From Hoplostethus atlanticus (Eukaryota; Chordata; Actinopteri; Trachichthyiformes; Trachichthyidae), in assembly GCA_034670405.1 (NCBI GenBank), contig JAXDDX010000052.1, positions 1,922,001-1,986,000 of the forward strand: a stretch of DNA of 64,000 nt, written 5' to 3'. The stretch's first letter is position 1. Each line of letters opens with the position of its first letter. The notes beneath the pieces were generated by a model. That model was not told the DNA's origin, did not search any database, and worked only from the letters and a program-made list of their open reading frames with translations. The position numbers and the translations under genes are program-made. Positions 1 through 9,742 of the stretch are shown piece by piece.

Positions 1-1107
1 TCCTTCATAGTGATGCTTCCATCTGGCTGCTGTAGTCACCATGTCGACTATGTGTGTGTGTGTGTGTCCTGGGTGTGCACAGTCCTGAAAAGCATATAAA
101 CCAACATAATACATCAGTATTGCAGCCAGTAATTCAGTCACACATGCACAGCAGTCAAATGCATGTTTTGTTTCCATAGTTTCAGTTCTGTGGTGCCTGT
201 CATGCTTTTCAGTGATGCACTGGTAAATAAGAAGGTGGGTAGCCAGTGATCATCACCGTAACCCAGCATTTAGACGGTGAGTAGACGTTGACATGACAAC
301 CCTGCACCAACGTTGAAACCCTGTGTAAATATAGCTCCAAAATAAAAGTTGAGATGGCGTTTGTAGTTGCTACCCTGCATGGTTTTGTGAAATCAGGACC
401 AGAATACCTTTCTGATATCGTTTTGGATGTGCCATAATATCATGTTGTGGAAATGTTGAGCTTGACATTAAGCTTGGCCACGTCACCGTCCGTCAAAGCT
501 TCCTGAGAAGGCATCAAAACCACTAATATTGACAAAAATCGAAAAGCGTGAATCTAGGCTAACCCCTTTTAAAGGCCATATCCTATTGTAACTTACATCA
601 ATTTAATGCTACTCATGCCACTTATCATGATGTCATATGAAGATATATCAGCCTAAGAAGAAGGTGGTGACTCTTTTCTGACCCCCTTTCCAACTGGCAT
701 TAAGGTGCATTCTAGGTTATCGGATAGCATGAAAACACATAAAATCCAAATGCTCCCAAGATGCATTGAGGTTCCGATCGCCCCAAATCACCTCTAGAGG
801 TGTCACACACACTTGGCCACATATAGGAGATATAGGAGCTACGCTACTAAAATAATAACCACAGTCATACAAATTCTCACACTGATCCAACCAGGAAGCA
901 CACCAATCAAACAGGTGGCAGCAGGCTGCTTCATTCATTTTCCATAGTGACGTTTTGCTATTCAGGGTCATGAGGGGTGGCTGGAGCTTTTCCCAGCATG
1001 CATTGGGCGGACGAAGGAAAGAGAAATTGGATTTCAGTGTGTAAAACGCAGATTTAGACACAATCCATATATGGGACACATACTAATGCCCTCCACTACA
1101 TCCCTGC
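1..1107. other. Intergenic, repeat-derived DNA
   Basis: No gene is supported here. A short TG run lies at 51-67. From about 540 to 690 the sequence resembles the interior of dispersed family B (copies near 43.3, 45.2 and 47.4 kb), with the shared phrase 'gtaacttacatcaattt'. The matching terminus, 'ccctccactacatccctg', appears only at about 1089-1106, so an old copy seems to be interrupted by about 400 bp of other sequence. A phrase at 382-420 ('aaatcaggaccagaa...ctttctgatat') recurs in weaker form at about 50490-50515. The open frames here are short and unconvincing. Confidence 0.4.
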
Positions 1108-1278
1108 CTGCGTCACTTCAACCAACGCTTCAACCGCGGAGTTGCCGCAGGAAAGCAGAAACCAGCCGTTGACCAGAACTAAATTCTAAACCAAACAGCA
1201 ACACCGGAGAGAGAGCTTGGCCCGTCGGCCCACGGCGGCTTCTTTGAGCGACCGTGGTTGAAACTGGCCCGGGCCCCG

Positions 1279-1373
1279 ATGCAAAGCTGCTTAACCGGAC
1301 TCATCTGGGATCAGCGACAGATGGACAACCTGTCTCCCGGAGGCCCGGGCACGGCCGGAGCTCCGGGAGACAG
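1279..1373 (+). other. Candidate coding exon of an unknown transcript
   Basis: An ATG at 1279 opens a frame of 31 codons that stays open to a good splice donor (acag|gtaagc, intron starting at 1374). Beyond the donor the frame stops at once. The peptide is rich in Gly and Pro towards its end and I recognise no family. The surrounding 150 bp is GC-richer than the flanks and could hold a 5' UTR. The exon would end with two bases of a codon, which matches the open phase of the candidate exon at 13127-13193. This is speculative: the same stretch forms a strong hairpin, and short open GC-rich frames arise by chance. Confidence 0.15.
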
Positions 1374-1375
1374 GT
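1328..1375. repeat. Perfect 15-bp inverted repeat
   Basis: Arms 'acctgtctcccggag' (1328-1342) and 'ctccgggagacaggt' (1361-1375) are perfect reverse complements separated by 18 bases. The right arm contains the splice-donor-like 'caggtaag'. It would form a GC-rich hairpin in DNA or RNA. It could be a transposon relic or part of a transcribed exon; the sequence alone does not decide. Confidence 0.85.
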
Positions 1376-1514
1376 AAGCCCAGGCCGGAGCCCCGCGGAG
1401 CCCCTAGGAACGCTTACGGTGTAATCGGAAGATTTAGCAGTCGAGGTGGCGCTCACAAACACACAAACACACACACACAAACACACCGGCTGACAATGCC
1501 ACACACACACACAC

Positions 1515-1745
1515 AGGGTATAATAATGGTGCTCAAAGTGGGGTTTGGGGACTTCCAGGGGATCCTTGAGAGGGTTCCCCAAGGAATCATTAGGAATGGA
1601 TTAATTCCACTATGATTTAATTCACTAGAAATTATCCCAATTAGAGAATACATGAGAATGACTATTGTAGCTTAGCTTTCACTCTCACCGCTATTACAAT
1701 TTTTCTCAATCACACTAGAATTTGAGACCAAATTACCCAAAACCT
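1515..1745 (-). mobile_element. hAT-like repeat fragment (family C)
   Basis: The stretch contains 'gtggggtttggggacttcc', 'ggttccccaagg' and 'tttaattcactagaaatta'. Related phrases ('ggtcccag...ggtccccagg', 'ttaatttactagaaacta') occur in lhx1 intron 3 at about 34590-34680. That family starts with 'cagtggttcttaaactggg', which resembles the termini of many vertebrate hAT elements. The orientation is tentative. No target duplication was identified. Confidence 0.4.
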
Positions 1746-2817
1746 GACGTTCATGTACCAAACCCTTAAATCACTTCTTCAAAAAACACAAGAACATCTT
1801 CTGGGTTGTTTTTTTCACTCAGACTGCAATTCTATACATTTGGCCCCGACCTTCATAATTAAAACCTTGCGTTGGAAAAGCGCCGCAAAACCGCTAGAAC
1901 CGAAATTACCGATTGGCCACACCGACAACTCGCAGGCAACAAAACGCTAAGTTGCGAAATTGTTCAATTACAAATCAGAGCAGTGGGGCCAAAGGTGAGC
2001 TCTGCTGTTATGGAGAGAAATGGATTGCAGAGAGAGGTGAGGTGAGGATGAGGAGGAGGAGGAGCATCAAGGGATCCAGTAGACAGTAGTGTGTAGTACA
2101 GTGTATGTGTTTTCCTACAGTATTTTGTGGTTGTATTTGTGTTTGGCTAGCAACACGATAACCTTTTACAACATAGAAAATGAAGACGACAAGTAAACAT
2201 AGTCATAATAGAATCGATGTGAAATTTGGTTCTCAGAAAGTTGTAGAGTTATTTATATGATGCCATGTGCAAAATTCAATATTGAGAAGACATCACATGG
2301 TTTTGAATGCAACCTTTCCCTCTACAAGAGATTTTCATTTTGCAGGGTTTTGTCTTGTGAAAATTACGTAGTTTCAGAAAAAGTGTGTAAATAATTCAGA
2401 ACAAATGCACTTCCTATAAAACTTCCTGTAAACACCAAGAGAACCAAGAGAACCGCTGAACAAAATATTTACTTCATGCATTGACTTAGCCACTACAGTT
2501 AGAGAATCATCGAGCTACTTCCTGGTATGTGAACTCACCGCGGCCCCAACCTAGAGCTGCTCATGCTTGCTGACTTCTACCGTACTGGCTGGTTGTACGA
2601 GACACACCGGATTCCCCTCATGCAGGGCTCTCAGGGCTCTGGAGGTGAAACGGTGCTTACCGTAATTCCTCAAAGCAGTGTGCATTGAAAACAAATAGTT
2701 GAACGAACAAATGTCACACAACTCAATACTCATCAATCAATAACAGCTACAAATCTTCTCATATGGGTCCGTTGGCCTACATTTTGGTTGGAGTGGGAGT
2801 CCGGGGGGGCTGGACAC
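1746..2817. other. Intergenic, no gene seen
   Basis: This is mostly unique-looking AT-rich DNA with a purine-rich (GAG/GGA) patch near 2030-2070. No ORF resembles a known protein, and no good acceptor-exon-donor arrangement was noticed. Confidence 0.4.
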
Positions 2818-2950
2818 GCTGTTTGATTGACAGGTGATCTCTGGGAAAGTGCGGTGCAGAAACACCGCGGCGATGAGCGCTAAGTACCAAAAAAAAGATG
2901 GAGACGAAATAACAAACAAGGATTTTGCAGATTACCGCTAAGTAAATATG
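2818..2950 (+). repeat. Dispersed repeat, family I, copy 1
   Basis: The phrases 'gattgacaggtgat.tctggg', 'acaccgcggcgatgagcgc' and 'agatggagacgaaata' recur in diverged form at about 42510-42615 ('gattgacaggtgatgtctgg', 'aacactgcaatgagcac', 'agatggagacaatat'). Two such copies within 64 kb indicate an interspersed repeat. I cannot name its class. Confidence 0.55.
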
Positions 2951-2989
2951 CATGCTGACAGACACGCTCTCCCTCAAAGCTTGCACGTC

Positions 2990-3135
2990 CCTGATGGCGG
3001 AGTGAAGAGGGGCCTCCTCATCTGGGGCCCGTTACCGCATCCCGTGCTGCATTTCACACGAGTTGATTCGACGGCGGCAAAGCCAGGAAATTAACTCCAT
3101 TGTCGTCAGCCTTGGCTCCTCATTTGTTGTTATTT
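2990..3135. promoter_or_regulatory. Possible conserved noncoding element
   Basis: This is a non-repetitive, balanced-composition stretch with a TTAACTCC/AATTAAC-type homeobox core between repeats. The call rests only on its unique character. Cross-species alignment is needed to decide. Confidence 0.2.
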
Positions 3136-3196
3136 TTGTTGTTTGTTTTGTTTTAACCCCCCCCTTCACCTAAGATTAACAACAAGTATGTGTGGT

Positions 3197-3830
3197 GTGC
3201 GTGTGTGTGTGTGTGTGTGGATGTTGAGGGTGGGGAAAGGGGGGGGGGGGGGGCAATTAGTGTCGGTATTGAAAGGTAATAACGGTATGGATTAATGTGG
3301 GAGAAGTGGAGTGGAGCGCATCATCGAGTGAGACAAATCCAATGCTGGGAATTGGCAGACAAAGCAAGAGGCAGTCAATAGGGATTAGGTGGGGGGCTAA
3401 GCCTCCCCACTTTGGCTGGGAGGGTGGGGGGGAATGTGGAGGGATGGGGTGGGGGGGTGGGGGGTTGGACTGGTGGCGGTTGTGGTGGCTTTGGACCCAG
3501 CGTCTCGCACGGGTCGGGTTGTGCCATCGTGCATATACCACCCATCTACAGACAGTCACACGTGCTCTCTGGGCGAATGGGGGGGCGGGCGAAGGACGTG
3601 GGGGGGGGGGGGGGGGGCGGAGATGGCATGGAGGGCGGAGATGGCATGGAGGGGGTGAAGAGAGAGAGACAAGACCAAGGGAGGGAGGGGGAGCGGCAGA
3701 GAGAGAGAGACTGGGCATGTTGCCACGTCGCTCCAAAGCTCCCTCCCTCCATTTGGCTTTCCTAAACCGCCCACCCCAACCCACCAACCCCACCCATCTC
3801 AGGCCCTAGATCCCCCCCGCCCCCAGGGGG
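3197..3830. repeat. GT microsatellite and G-rich low-complexity tract
   Basis: GT repeats near 3200-3220 are followed by G runs of 15 (3239-3253) and 18 (3600-3617) bases, many GGGG-containing segments and GA repeats. Two copies of 'ggcggagatggcatggag' lie in tandem around 3617-3652. The long open frames on both strands here come from skewed composition, not from a gene. The + strand has strong G-quadruplex potential. Confidence 0.8.
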
Positions 3831-4019
3831 AGGTGGCGCATCGGCGCTGCCAGGGCCGGGGCCTGTGCCAGCTGGGCAAACACTCAAGTCGTTGACAGAA
3901 TAAACACCTTGCAAATAGAAGCAGAGACGACACAGCCTCAGACACAGCGAGCGACACGACTTCCAATATATCAGCAGGCTCGGCGCTCTCGCCCGCTCCT
4001 ACCCACACTGGGGCTGGGA

Positions 4020-4345
4020 TCTGGGGTGACACGGATATATCTGGGGCCAATATCGGCCAACACCGATATGATGGATTACGTGTGTATTGATTGGTTGTCT
4101 ACAGGGAAGCCCTTAACCTGAGAGTTTTAGTGTCCTATGATGGTCTAAATGCTATTTCAGAGGCTTTTTTCACCCTGACCAGAATGCATTCTGGGGGAAA
4201 CACTGAATACGTGTCATTTTTGGCATGAAAATGGTCAAATTTGATTTGGATTTGGAATATCGGCGTGAAATGTCTGCTATCATTGCAGCTTCAATACCAA
4301 AATATCAGCATCGGCCTTGAAAAACCCCTATCGGTCGAATCCTAC
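4020..4345 (+). mobile_element. hAT-like MITE, family A, copy 1
   Basis: It shares an ordered series of phrases with copies at 7.5, 16.8, 18.0, 21.7, 24.1 and 50.5 kb: 'gatatatc', 'gatatgatgga', 'ggttgtct', 'gggaagccct', 'gatggtctaaatgct', 'cagaggctttttt', 'aacactgaata' and 'cggtcgaa.cctac'. No coding potential remains. The superfamily assignment rests on copy 7 (21703-22138), which has an 8-bp target duplication. Confidence 0.7.
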
Positions 4346-5180
4346 TGTGCTAGTGTTTTTCTCTCCACTTGGTAGATGATGGAATGATATTTTCCGGTTT
4401 GTAACATAATCATAATTGTCGGGTACATTTACAAAAAGAGCAATATGCCACGGCCGTAACACGGCACTTTCAATATATAGACAAATAAACAGACGGTATA
4501 CACACTTACACAATAAAAGACGGGAGATTTTTCACAATAAAAGACAGGAGTTCACAGTTTCACAGTTTATACAGCCACAGTGTCTGACAGTCAATTAAAT
4601 GACATTATACTAGCAAAGATATGATCCTGCTGTTGATCAGGCTCCATACTTCCTGGGTGGTCTCAACTGGCTGTGTGTGTGTGTGGTGTCTTATGACGAT
4701 CAAAAATGTGCATAGCCACGCGTGTGCCTGTATATTCCCGGTCCTAGGTAGCGTGCTTAGGTGCACTGCGTCGATCCGTCTCAGTCCCCGCTCGCGGACA
4801 CCCGTACATCCACTTTACCTGTTCATCCCGACCTCCCCAAACCCTTTCGCAAGACGCAGCCTGTGCCCCTCGCGATCCCTCGCACGCGTGTTTCTCCCCA
4901 CCGCGTTGTCAGCAAGCTCGTCTAGGCTCGCGTCGAAAGACGATAAGAACAACCCCACTTCCTTTCAAGACGGGAAGACAGAAGAAGAAGAAGAACGGAC
5001 GGGTCAGGAGATATAGAAATGTTGCCCTTTTATTTATTCATTCATTCATTTATTCTGCTCTGTGCGTATAATTTTTTAATTTTTATGTTAATCGACGGGT
5101 TTTGATGATATATCTCTGGCGGAGATCCTCGGACGGCTTAGCCCGCCCATCCCAAAAATAGCTGTGAAATCCGGCGAAAT
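4346..5180. other. Intergenic, no gene seen
   Basis: The sequence is mixed. A direct repeat of 'cacaataaaagac' with its flank occurs at about 4510-4550. A (GAA)n/AT-rich patch lies near 4978-5080. The open frame at 4621-5016 has no recognisable domain and no splice context that I would defend. Confidence 0.4.
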
Positions 5181-5185
5181 AATAG

Positions 5186-5250
5186 AAGGGTGGTGGTGGT
5201 GGTGGTGGCGGGTGGTGGTGGTGGCGGTGGTGGTGGTGGTGTGGCGGGGG
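5186..5250 (+). repeat. (GGT)n trinucleotide repeat
   Basis: Imperfect GGT repeats with GGC interruptions, followed by a G-rich run. The apparent histidine/proline-rich frames on the opposite strand are artefacts of this repeat. Confidence 0.9.
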
Positions 5251-5506
5251 GGAGGAGGGGGGTAGTAGTGGGGATTTGCGGCAGCTGAGGCTTTGCATTC
5301 GAATGGCAGGGTCTGTCTGGAGTGGAAGAAACCCCCCCCCACACACACACCACCACCCCCCCACGCCCAAGAGAGAGGTGTTATCGGGTCCCTGCAGCCA
5401 GAGTCCCGACTTGTTCCTGTATACCAAATGTGGCAGAGGACCAGAGAAGTGAGTTGTCTTTGTTTTGTCAAGTGTGCCATGACAAAATGCTGGGGACCCC
5501 CCCGCC

Positions 5507-5509
<3 letters not shown>

Positions 5510-5541
<32 letters not shown>

Positions 5542-5580
5542 CCCCCCCAGCTCCCCCCAACACACACACACACAGGTGAA
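5510..5580. repeat. (CA)n microsatellite tracts
   Basis: About 30 bases of CA lie at 5510-5539. A short C-rich spacer separates them from a second CA tract at 5560-5574. The spacer and the following 60 bp belong to a unit that recurs inverted near 7.2 kb. Confidence 0.9.
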
Positions 5581-5640
5581 CTAGCTCAGCAGAGGGTCCT
5601 GGTTTGTTTGACCCGCTAATCATCTTTGCATGAACACAAA
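5561..5640 (+). repeat. Microsatellite-flanked unit, inverted copy near 7.2 kb
   Basis: The run 'caggtgaactagctcagcag' followed by 'cctggtttgttt' and 'tttgcatgaa' corresponds to the reverse complement of 7165-7225 ('caggtgaatttgctcagcag', 'ctcctgcttgtt', 'attgcatgaa'). Both copies are bounded by CA/GT tracts. The pair is therefore an inverted duplication about 1.5 kb apart. Confidence 0.7.
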
Positions 5641-5793
5641 GACACCCCCCCACACACACCGGGGAGGGCTCAGACCCCCAAGGGTCCACGCTACCTGACG
5701 CACCGCTGTTGCCATGGGAATGGCTGTCCCTCTATGATCGTGACACACGCGCACACGCCCTTGCATACAAAAAGGCCACACAGACACGTGCAT

Positions 5794-5795
<2 letters not shown>

Positions 5796-5835
<40 letters not shown>

Positions 5836-5936
5836 TTGAGAAATGTGTCTGAGCATGTACACACACATGCACAGCGTCCCTCTATCTTCACTCCAACAAG
5901 TCCTGCTAAATATTCATGAAACATATCTGCAACAGT

Positions 5937-5989
<53 letters not shown>
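5796..5989. repeat. (AC)n and (TC)n microsatellites
   Basis: An AC tract lies at 5796-5832 and a pure TC tract of about 51 bases at 5939-5989. About 100 bp of unique sequence lies between them. Confidence 0.95.
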
Positions 5990-5992
<3 letters not shown>

Positions 5993-6238
5993 GGTCTTTG
6001 TCTTAGTCTCTCGCCCATGTGGCTGCTGTGTGTGACATCAGCCTTTGAAGGGTTTATTAAGCAACTAGCCATCGTCGTCTTGCTCTGCCTGTCAGCGCCA
6101 CGAAACACACACAGTATACCACACACGCATCTATATATAGAAACACAAAACACACACACACATGCAAGGGCACAAATGTTTATGCATACACTCACACATA
6201 CAAACATGCAGCACACGTGTGTGTATGTGTGTGTGTGT

Positions 6239-6993
6239 TTGACTGGTAATGGGGTTTTGATATTTTGACATTGACATTTTTGGATTGAAGCTGCTGATAC
6301 TACTACTAGTACTACTACTGCTGCTACTACTAATACTACCGCTATTACTAACTTCCACTACTACTACTACTACTACTACTACCACTACTACTACTACTAC
6401 TACTACTGCTGCTACTGCTACTGCTACTAGTACTACTGGTACTACTGGTACTACTGGTACTACTACTGGTACTACTAACTACTACTGCTACTAATACTAC
6501 CACAAGTAGGGAAGTTGGTATTCACGACACTTCGTCTCAAACACATACACAAACAAACATATGTGTGTACCCTGTGTGTGTGTGTGTGTGTGTGTGTGCT
6601 AGGCTAGGGTTTGACAGGTAATGGGGATTTGATATTTTGATATTGATATTTTTGGATTGAAGCTGCTGATAGCCAATTACTACTACTACTACTACTTTTA
6701 TTACTGATACCCTACCTGCATGTGTGTGTTGTGTTCGGCGGTCACTTCCCCTTGCATGTGTTGTGTGTGTTAGTGCATGTGTGCACCCAAAATGCGAATA
6801 AATGAATCTTCTTCTTCTTCTACTGGTGTTACTACTATTGGTATTACTACCACTACTACTACTACTACTAGTACTACTACTACTGCTACTACGACTACAA
6901 TTACTACTACTACTACTAGTACTACTACTACCACTCCTACTATAACTACAACCGCTATTCCTACCGTTACTACTACAGCTACTACTACTAATA
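6239..6993 (+). repeat. Duplicated GT-spacer-(TAC)n compound repeats
   Basis: Two near-identical spacers, 6239-6299 and 6611-6671, share 'ttggattgaagctgctgat'. Each is preceded by GT repeats and followed by TAC repeats. The (TAC)n tracts occupy about 6297-6500, 6679-6696 and 6825-6993. Apparent Thr-rich or Ser-rich proteins here are repeat translations. Confidence 0.9.
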
Positions 6994-7014
6994 AACACTA
7001 TGCATTATAGCATC

Positions 7015-7095
7015 ATATCAGTGGTGGATAACAGTGATTGGACCAGATCTGATTTTTAATAAAAGCACAAACAGGTATATTGGCCTAATCCTTCT
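7015..7095 (-). mobile_element. Family A terminal fragment, inverted
   Basis: The words 'atctgatttttaataaaa' and 'tattggcctaatcct' match, in the same order, a fragment near 62970-63015 ('atctgattctttaataaaa', 'tatcggtctatcct'). Both look like the reverse complement of the family A 5' end. Confidence 0.45.
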
Positions 7096-7098
7096 GTG

Positions 7099-7100
<2 letters not shown>

Positions 7101-7160
<60 letters not shown>

Positions 7161-7219
7161 TGTATTCATGCAATGAAAATTCACAGGTCGAACAAGCAGG
7201 AGCCCCTGCTGAGCAAATT

Positions 7220-7256
<37 letters not shown>

Positions 7257-7285
7257 GATGGAGTTTGGGGACGGGGGGGGGGGCG
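7101..7285. repeat. Long (GT)n tracts and inverted unit
   Basis: GT repeats of 59 bases (7101-7159) and about 30 bases (7224-7253) flank the unit at 7165-7225, which is inverted relative to 5561-5640. A G run follows at 7272-7285. Confidence 0.9.
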
Positions 7286-7467
7286 GGGGCTGAGCCACGC
7301 TGTAGGTGCGGGCACTGCCACAGCGCCGGCTGCCAGCCTGCCCACCGAACCATCTGACACACATTCACACCTCTGCCACCATGGCCACGAGCACACGCAG
7401 ACCACACTGGCAGGCTTTTTATTGTACTGTGTGTGTGTTGTGTTTGTGTGTGTGTGTGCGTGTGTTA

Positions 7468-7845
7468 CAGTTAGACCGATATATTGGTTTGCCAGATATC
7501 AGTATAATATAACGGATATGATGCAGATTGATTGATTACATAGAATTGATCAACACTACACTGGTTGTCTATGGGAAGCCCTGAACCTGACATTTTGATT
7601 GGATACCACACAAGTATGCAAGTTTTATTATAGTTAATATACTATCATCCAGTATTTGATGCCGTTTCAGAGGCTTTTTTCACTCTGACAAGAACAACAT
7701 TGTAAAGGAAACACTGAATCCTTGCAATTTTGTGGGATGAAAATGGCCAGATTTCAAAATAATGGCGCAAATATCAGCTTTCTGCAGGTTCAGTCCAAAA
7801 ATATCGGTATCAGCCTTAAAAAAAACCCATATTGGTCGAACCTCT
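7468..7845 (+). mobile_element. hAT-like MITE, family A, copy 2
   Basis: Starts 'cagttagaccgatatattgg' and ends 'catattggtcgaacc'. The interior matches copy 1: 'gatatgatgcagattg', 'ctggttgtctatgggaagcc', 'cagaggcttttttcac' and 'ggaaacactgaat'. The two ends are imperfect inverted repeats. No convincing target duplication is visible, because the 5' flank is GT repeat. Confidence 0.7.
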
Positions 7846-8070
7846 CTGTGCGGTTGCGTGTCAACACTGATGGCTGAAATTCTGAGTCTCACTGTTCGCC
7901 TATGTCTCTCGCCCATCTCCCTCTCTCCCTCTCTCTAGTAATCGCCGTTACTCTCTGACACTGCCCCTCTCTCTCTAGCCGTCTGCCTGTCCATATGCCC
8001 AGAGCTTGAATGTGGCCCTGCCTCATGTGGCTCTTTGTTAGCTATTTAAACGTGGCCATGTCACTCTGTC

Positions 8071-8072
<2 letters not shown>

Positions 8073-8117
<45 letters not shown>
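8073..8117 (+). repeat. (CT)n microsatellite
   Basis: About 45 bases of CT, with other pyrimidine-rich patches at 7918-7980 and 8500-8640. Confidence 0.95.
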
Positions 8118-8119
<2 letters not shown>

Positions 8120-9480
8120 CACTTTCCTCTCCAGCCATCTCTCGCCTTCTACTGCATCCCATCTTTTTACTTAATTGCTCTTTTTTTTGCTATCTGGTAA
8201 CTCTCTACCATTATGATGCATTACAAACCCCAAGAAGCATAGATGGTAATGTGCATCGGGACATTGTGAGTGCATGATAATTGATACAATTGACATATTG
8301 AACACAATGTGGAAAAAATATGGGGTATTATGGTATTAAATTGAATGTAGTTTTATTGCCTTTTTCTCGTGAACATATTGCAAGAAAAGTTGGTACCACT
8401 TCTGCAAGGCCTCATAATTGCATTTAAAAATTATACACCTTACATTATATTGCATTTGTGCTCACAATGCTTTATAACGCCTCATAAGCGCCACTTAAAT
8501 CGTCACACTGTCTCCCTCCCATCTTCTCTCGTTCTATCTCAATTCCCTCTATTTAGTTTCACCACTTCACCACTCCCCCTCTCCCTCCTTTTCTCTCTTT
8601 TCCCACACTTGCCGCCCCCTTCCCCGTCCTCCGTTCCGATTCGATTCAAAAGGTGCTTTATTGGCACGGACAAAAAGAAGCAGAACAACAAATAGAACCA
8701 TATTCGGGTTAGTAATGGTGACATCAGCGACAGCAAATGGTTCAATTCTATCATATCGGTCAGTCAATTCATCAATGGACAAATATGGTCTGCATCCCTT
8801 CTTTGTTTTCCATTGTCTGAAATTGCGTCAGGTTAATACATATTTTGCTGCAAGTTTGGCACACTTTTTTATTGTAGTATCTCATTTGGAGAAATGTGTT
8901 AAAAACTACTAGTTTATTTGCAATGTAGGAAGATAAGTTTCTTGTTTCTGCGGCCAGGCTGCGTTCACTTGTTTGGATCTTGTCCAGGATTTTCCAAGTT
9001 CAGAGTCAAATATATATTTCTAGATTCCGTTTAGATTTGGTTAATTGTCTCTAATATGTTTCATTTTTCTTTCTCTCTCTCTTTCTGTCTCTCCAGCCCC
9101 CACCCCCCTCTCTCTCTCTCTCTCTCACTCTCTCACTCTTCTCTCTCTCTGTGTCTCTCGCTCTGCTCCCACTCTCAGCAGTAAGCCTCCTAATCTCTCC
9201 TGTTCAGTCGGCTGGCAGACACATGCCCTCTGTCTGCACGGCCAGCAGGGATGCTTCCTGTGCAGGTGTACCGCAGGGCATGAGCGGGTATGGTGGACAC
9301 ACTGGGCACGGTGGGCACGGCGTGTATGGTGGGTATAGTGGGCGGGACCTGGGTCAGGGTGGACGGAAGTGGCTAGACGCGCACCCTCGCTCCCTGATCT
9401 TCATCTTCATCTTTTCTTCCTCCCCGTTCTTGCTGAATCATTGGTCATATTTGATCGTTAGCTTTTCACCCCTCGTCGCT
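8118..9480. other. Intergenic, pyrimidine-rich patches
   Basis: No gene is supported. A CT-rich tract at 9064-9178 ends in 'cccactctcag', which resembles a splice acceptor. The following 150 bp contains a Gly/His/Tyr-rich open frame built on short 'ggtgggcacgg'-like repeats (about 9285-9345). I could not link it to any exon or protein family, so I treat it as low complexity. Confidence 0.35.
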
Positions 9481-9481
9481 G

Positions 9482-9640
9482 GCACCTCTTAATCAATGTT
9501 AATTGGCTTGGCATTAGCATCTGTTAATTAATGATATTTACTTCAAATTAAAGGTATGAGTGGTCCCAGAGGGTTTCCTGTTCATCTAATTAGAACCAAT
9601 TAGCTGCAATTAACACGTGTAAATGAGACGGCGCTGAGTC
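9482..9640. promoter_or_regulatory. Candidate cis-regulatory element, TAAT-rich
   Basis: This unique stretch carries many homeodomain-type cores: 'ttaatcaatgttaattgg', 'gttaattaatg', 'tctaattagaaccaattag' and 'gcaattaac'. It lies about 20 kb upstream of lhx1 between low-complexity blocks. That motif density is typical of developmental enhancers, but conservation has not been tested. Confidence 0.35.
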
Positions 9641-9681
9641 CAAAACAAACAGTGTGCACACGCAGGCTGCTGCCCGGCTTC

Positions 9682-9682
<1 letters not shown>

Positions 9683-9729
<47 letters not shown>

Positions 9730-9742
9730 TGTGTCTGTGTGT
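9683..9742 (+). repeat. (GT)n microsatellite
   Basis: About 45 pure GT bases followed by interrupted GTCT units. Confidence 0.95.

Noticed and set aside
3257-3809. 170- to 178-codon Gly/Trp-rich and Pro-rich frames on both strands
   Set aside because: They are translations of G-rich and GA-rich low-complexity DNA.
6297-6993. CRISPR-like array
   Set aside because: The repeats are simple TAC and GT microsatellites without unique spacers of constant length, in a vertebrate genome.
5083-7535. Many Cys/Val, His/Thr and Ser/Thr-rich frames
   Set aside because: They translate CA/GT, CT and TAC microsatellites.
9045-9492. Secreted Gly/His/Tyr-rich protein exon
   Set aside because: The hydrophobic start derives from a CT tract and the Gly-rich part from short local repeats. 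The acceptor-like site has no partner.
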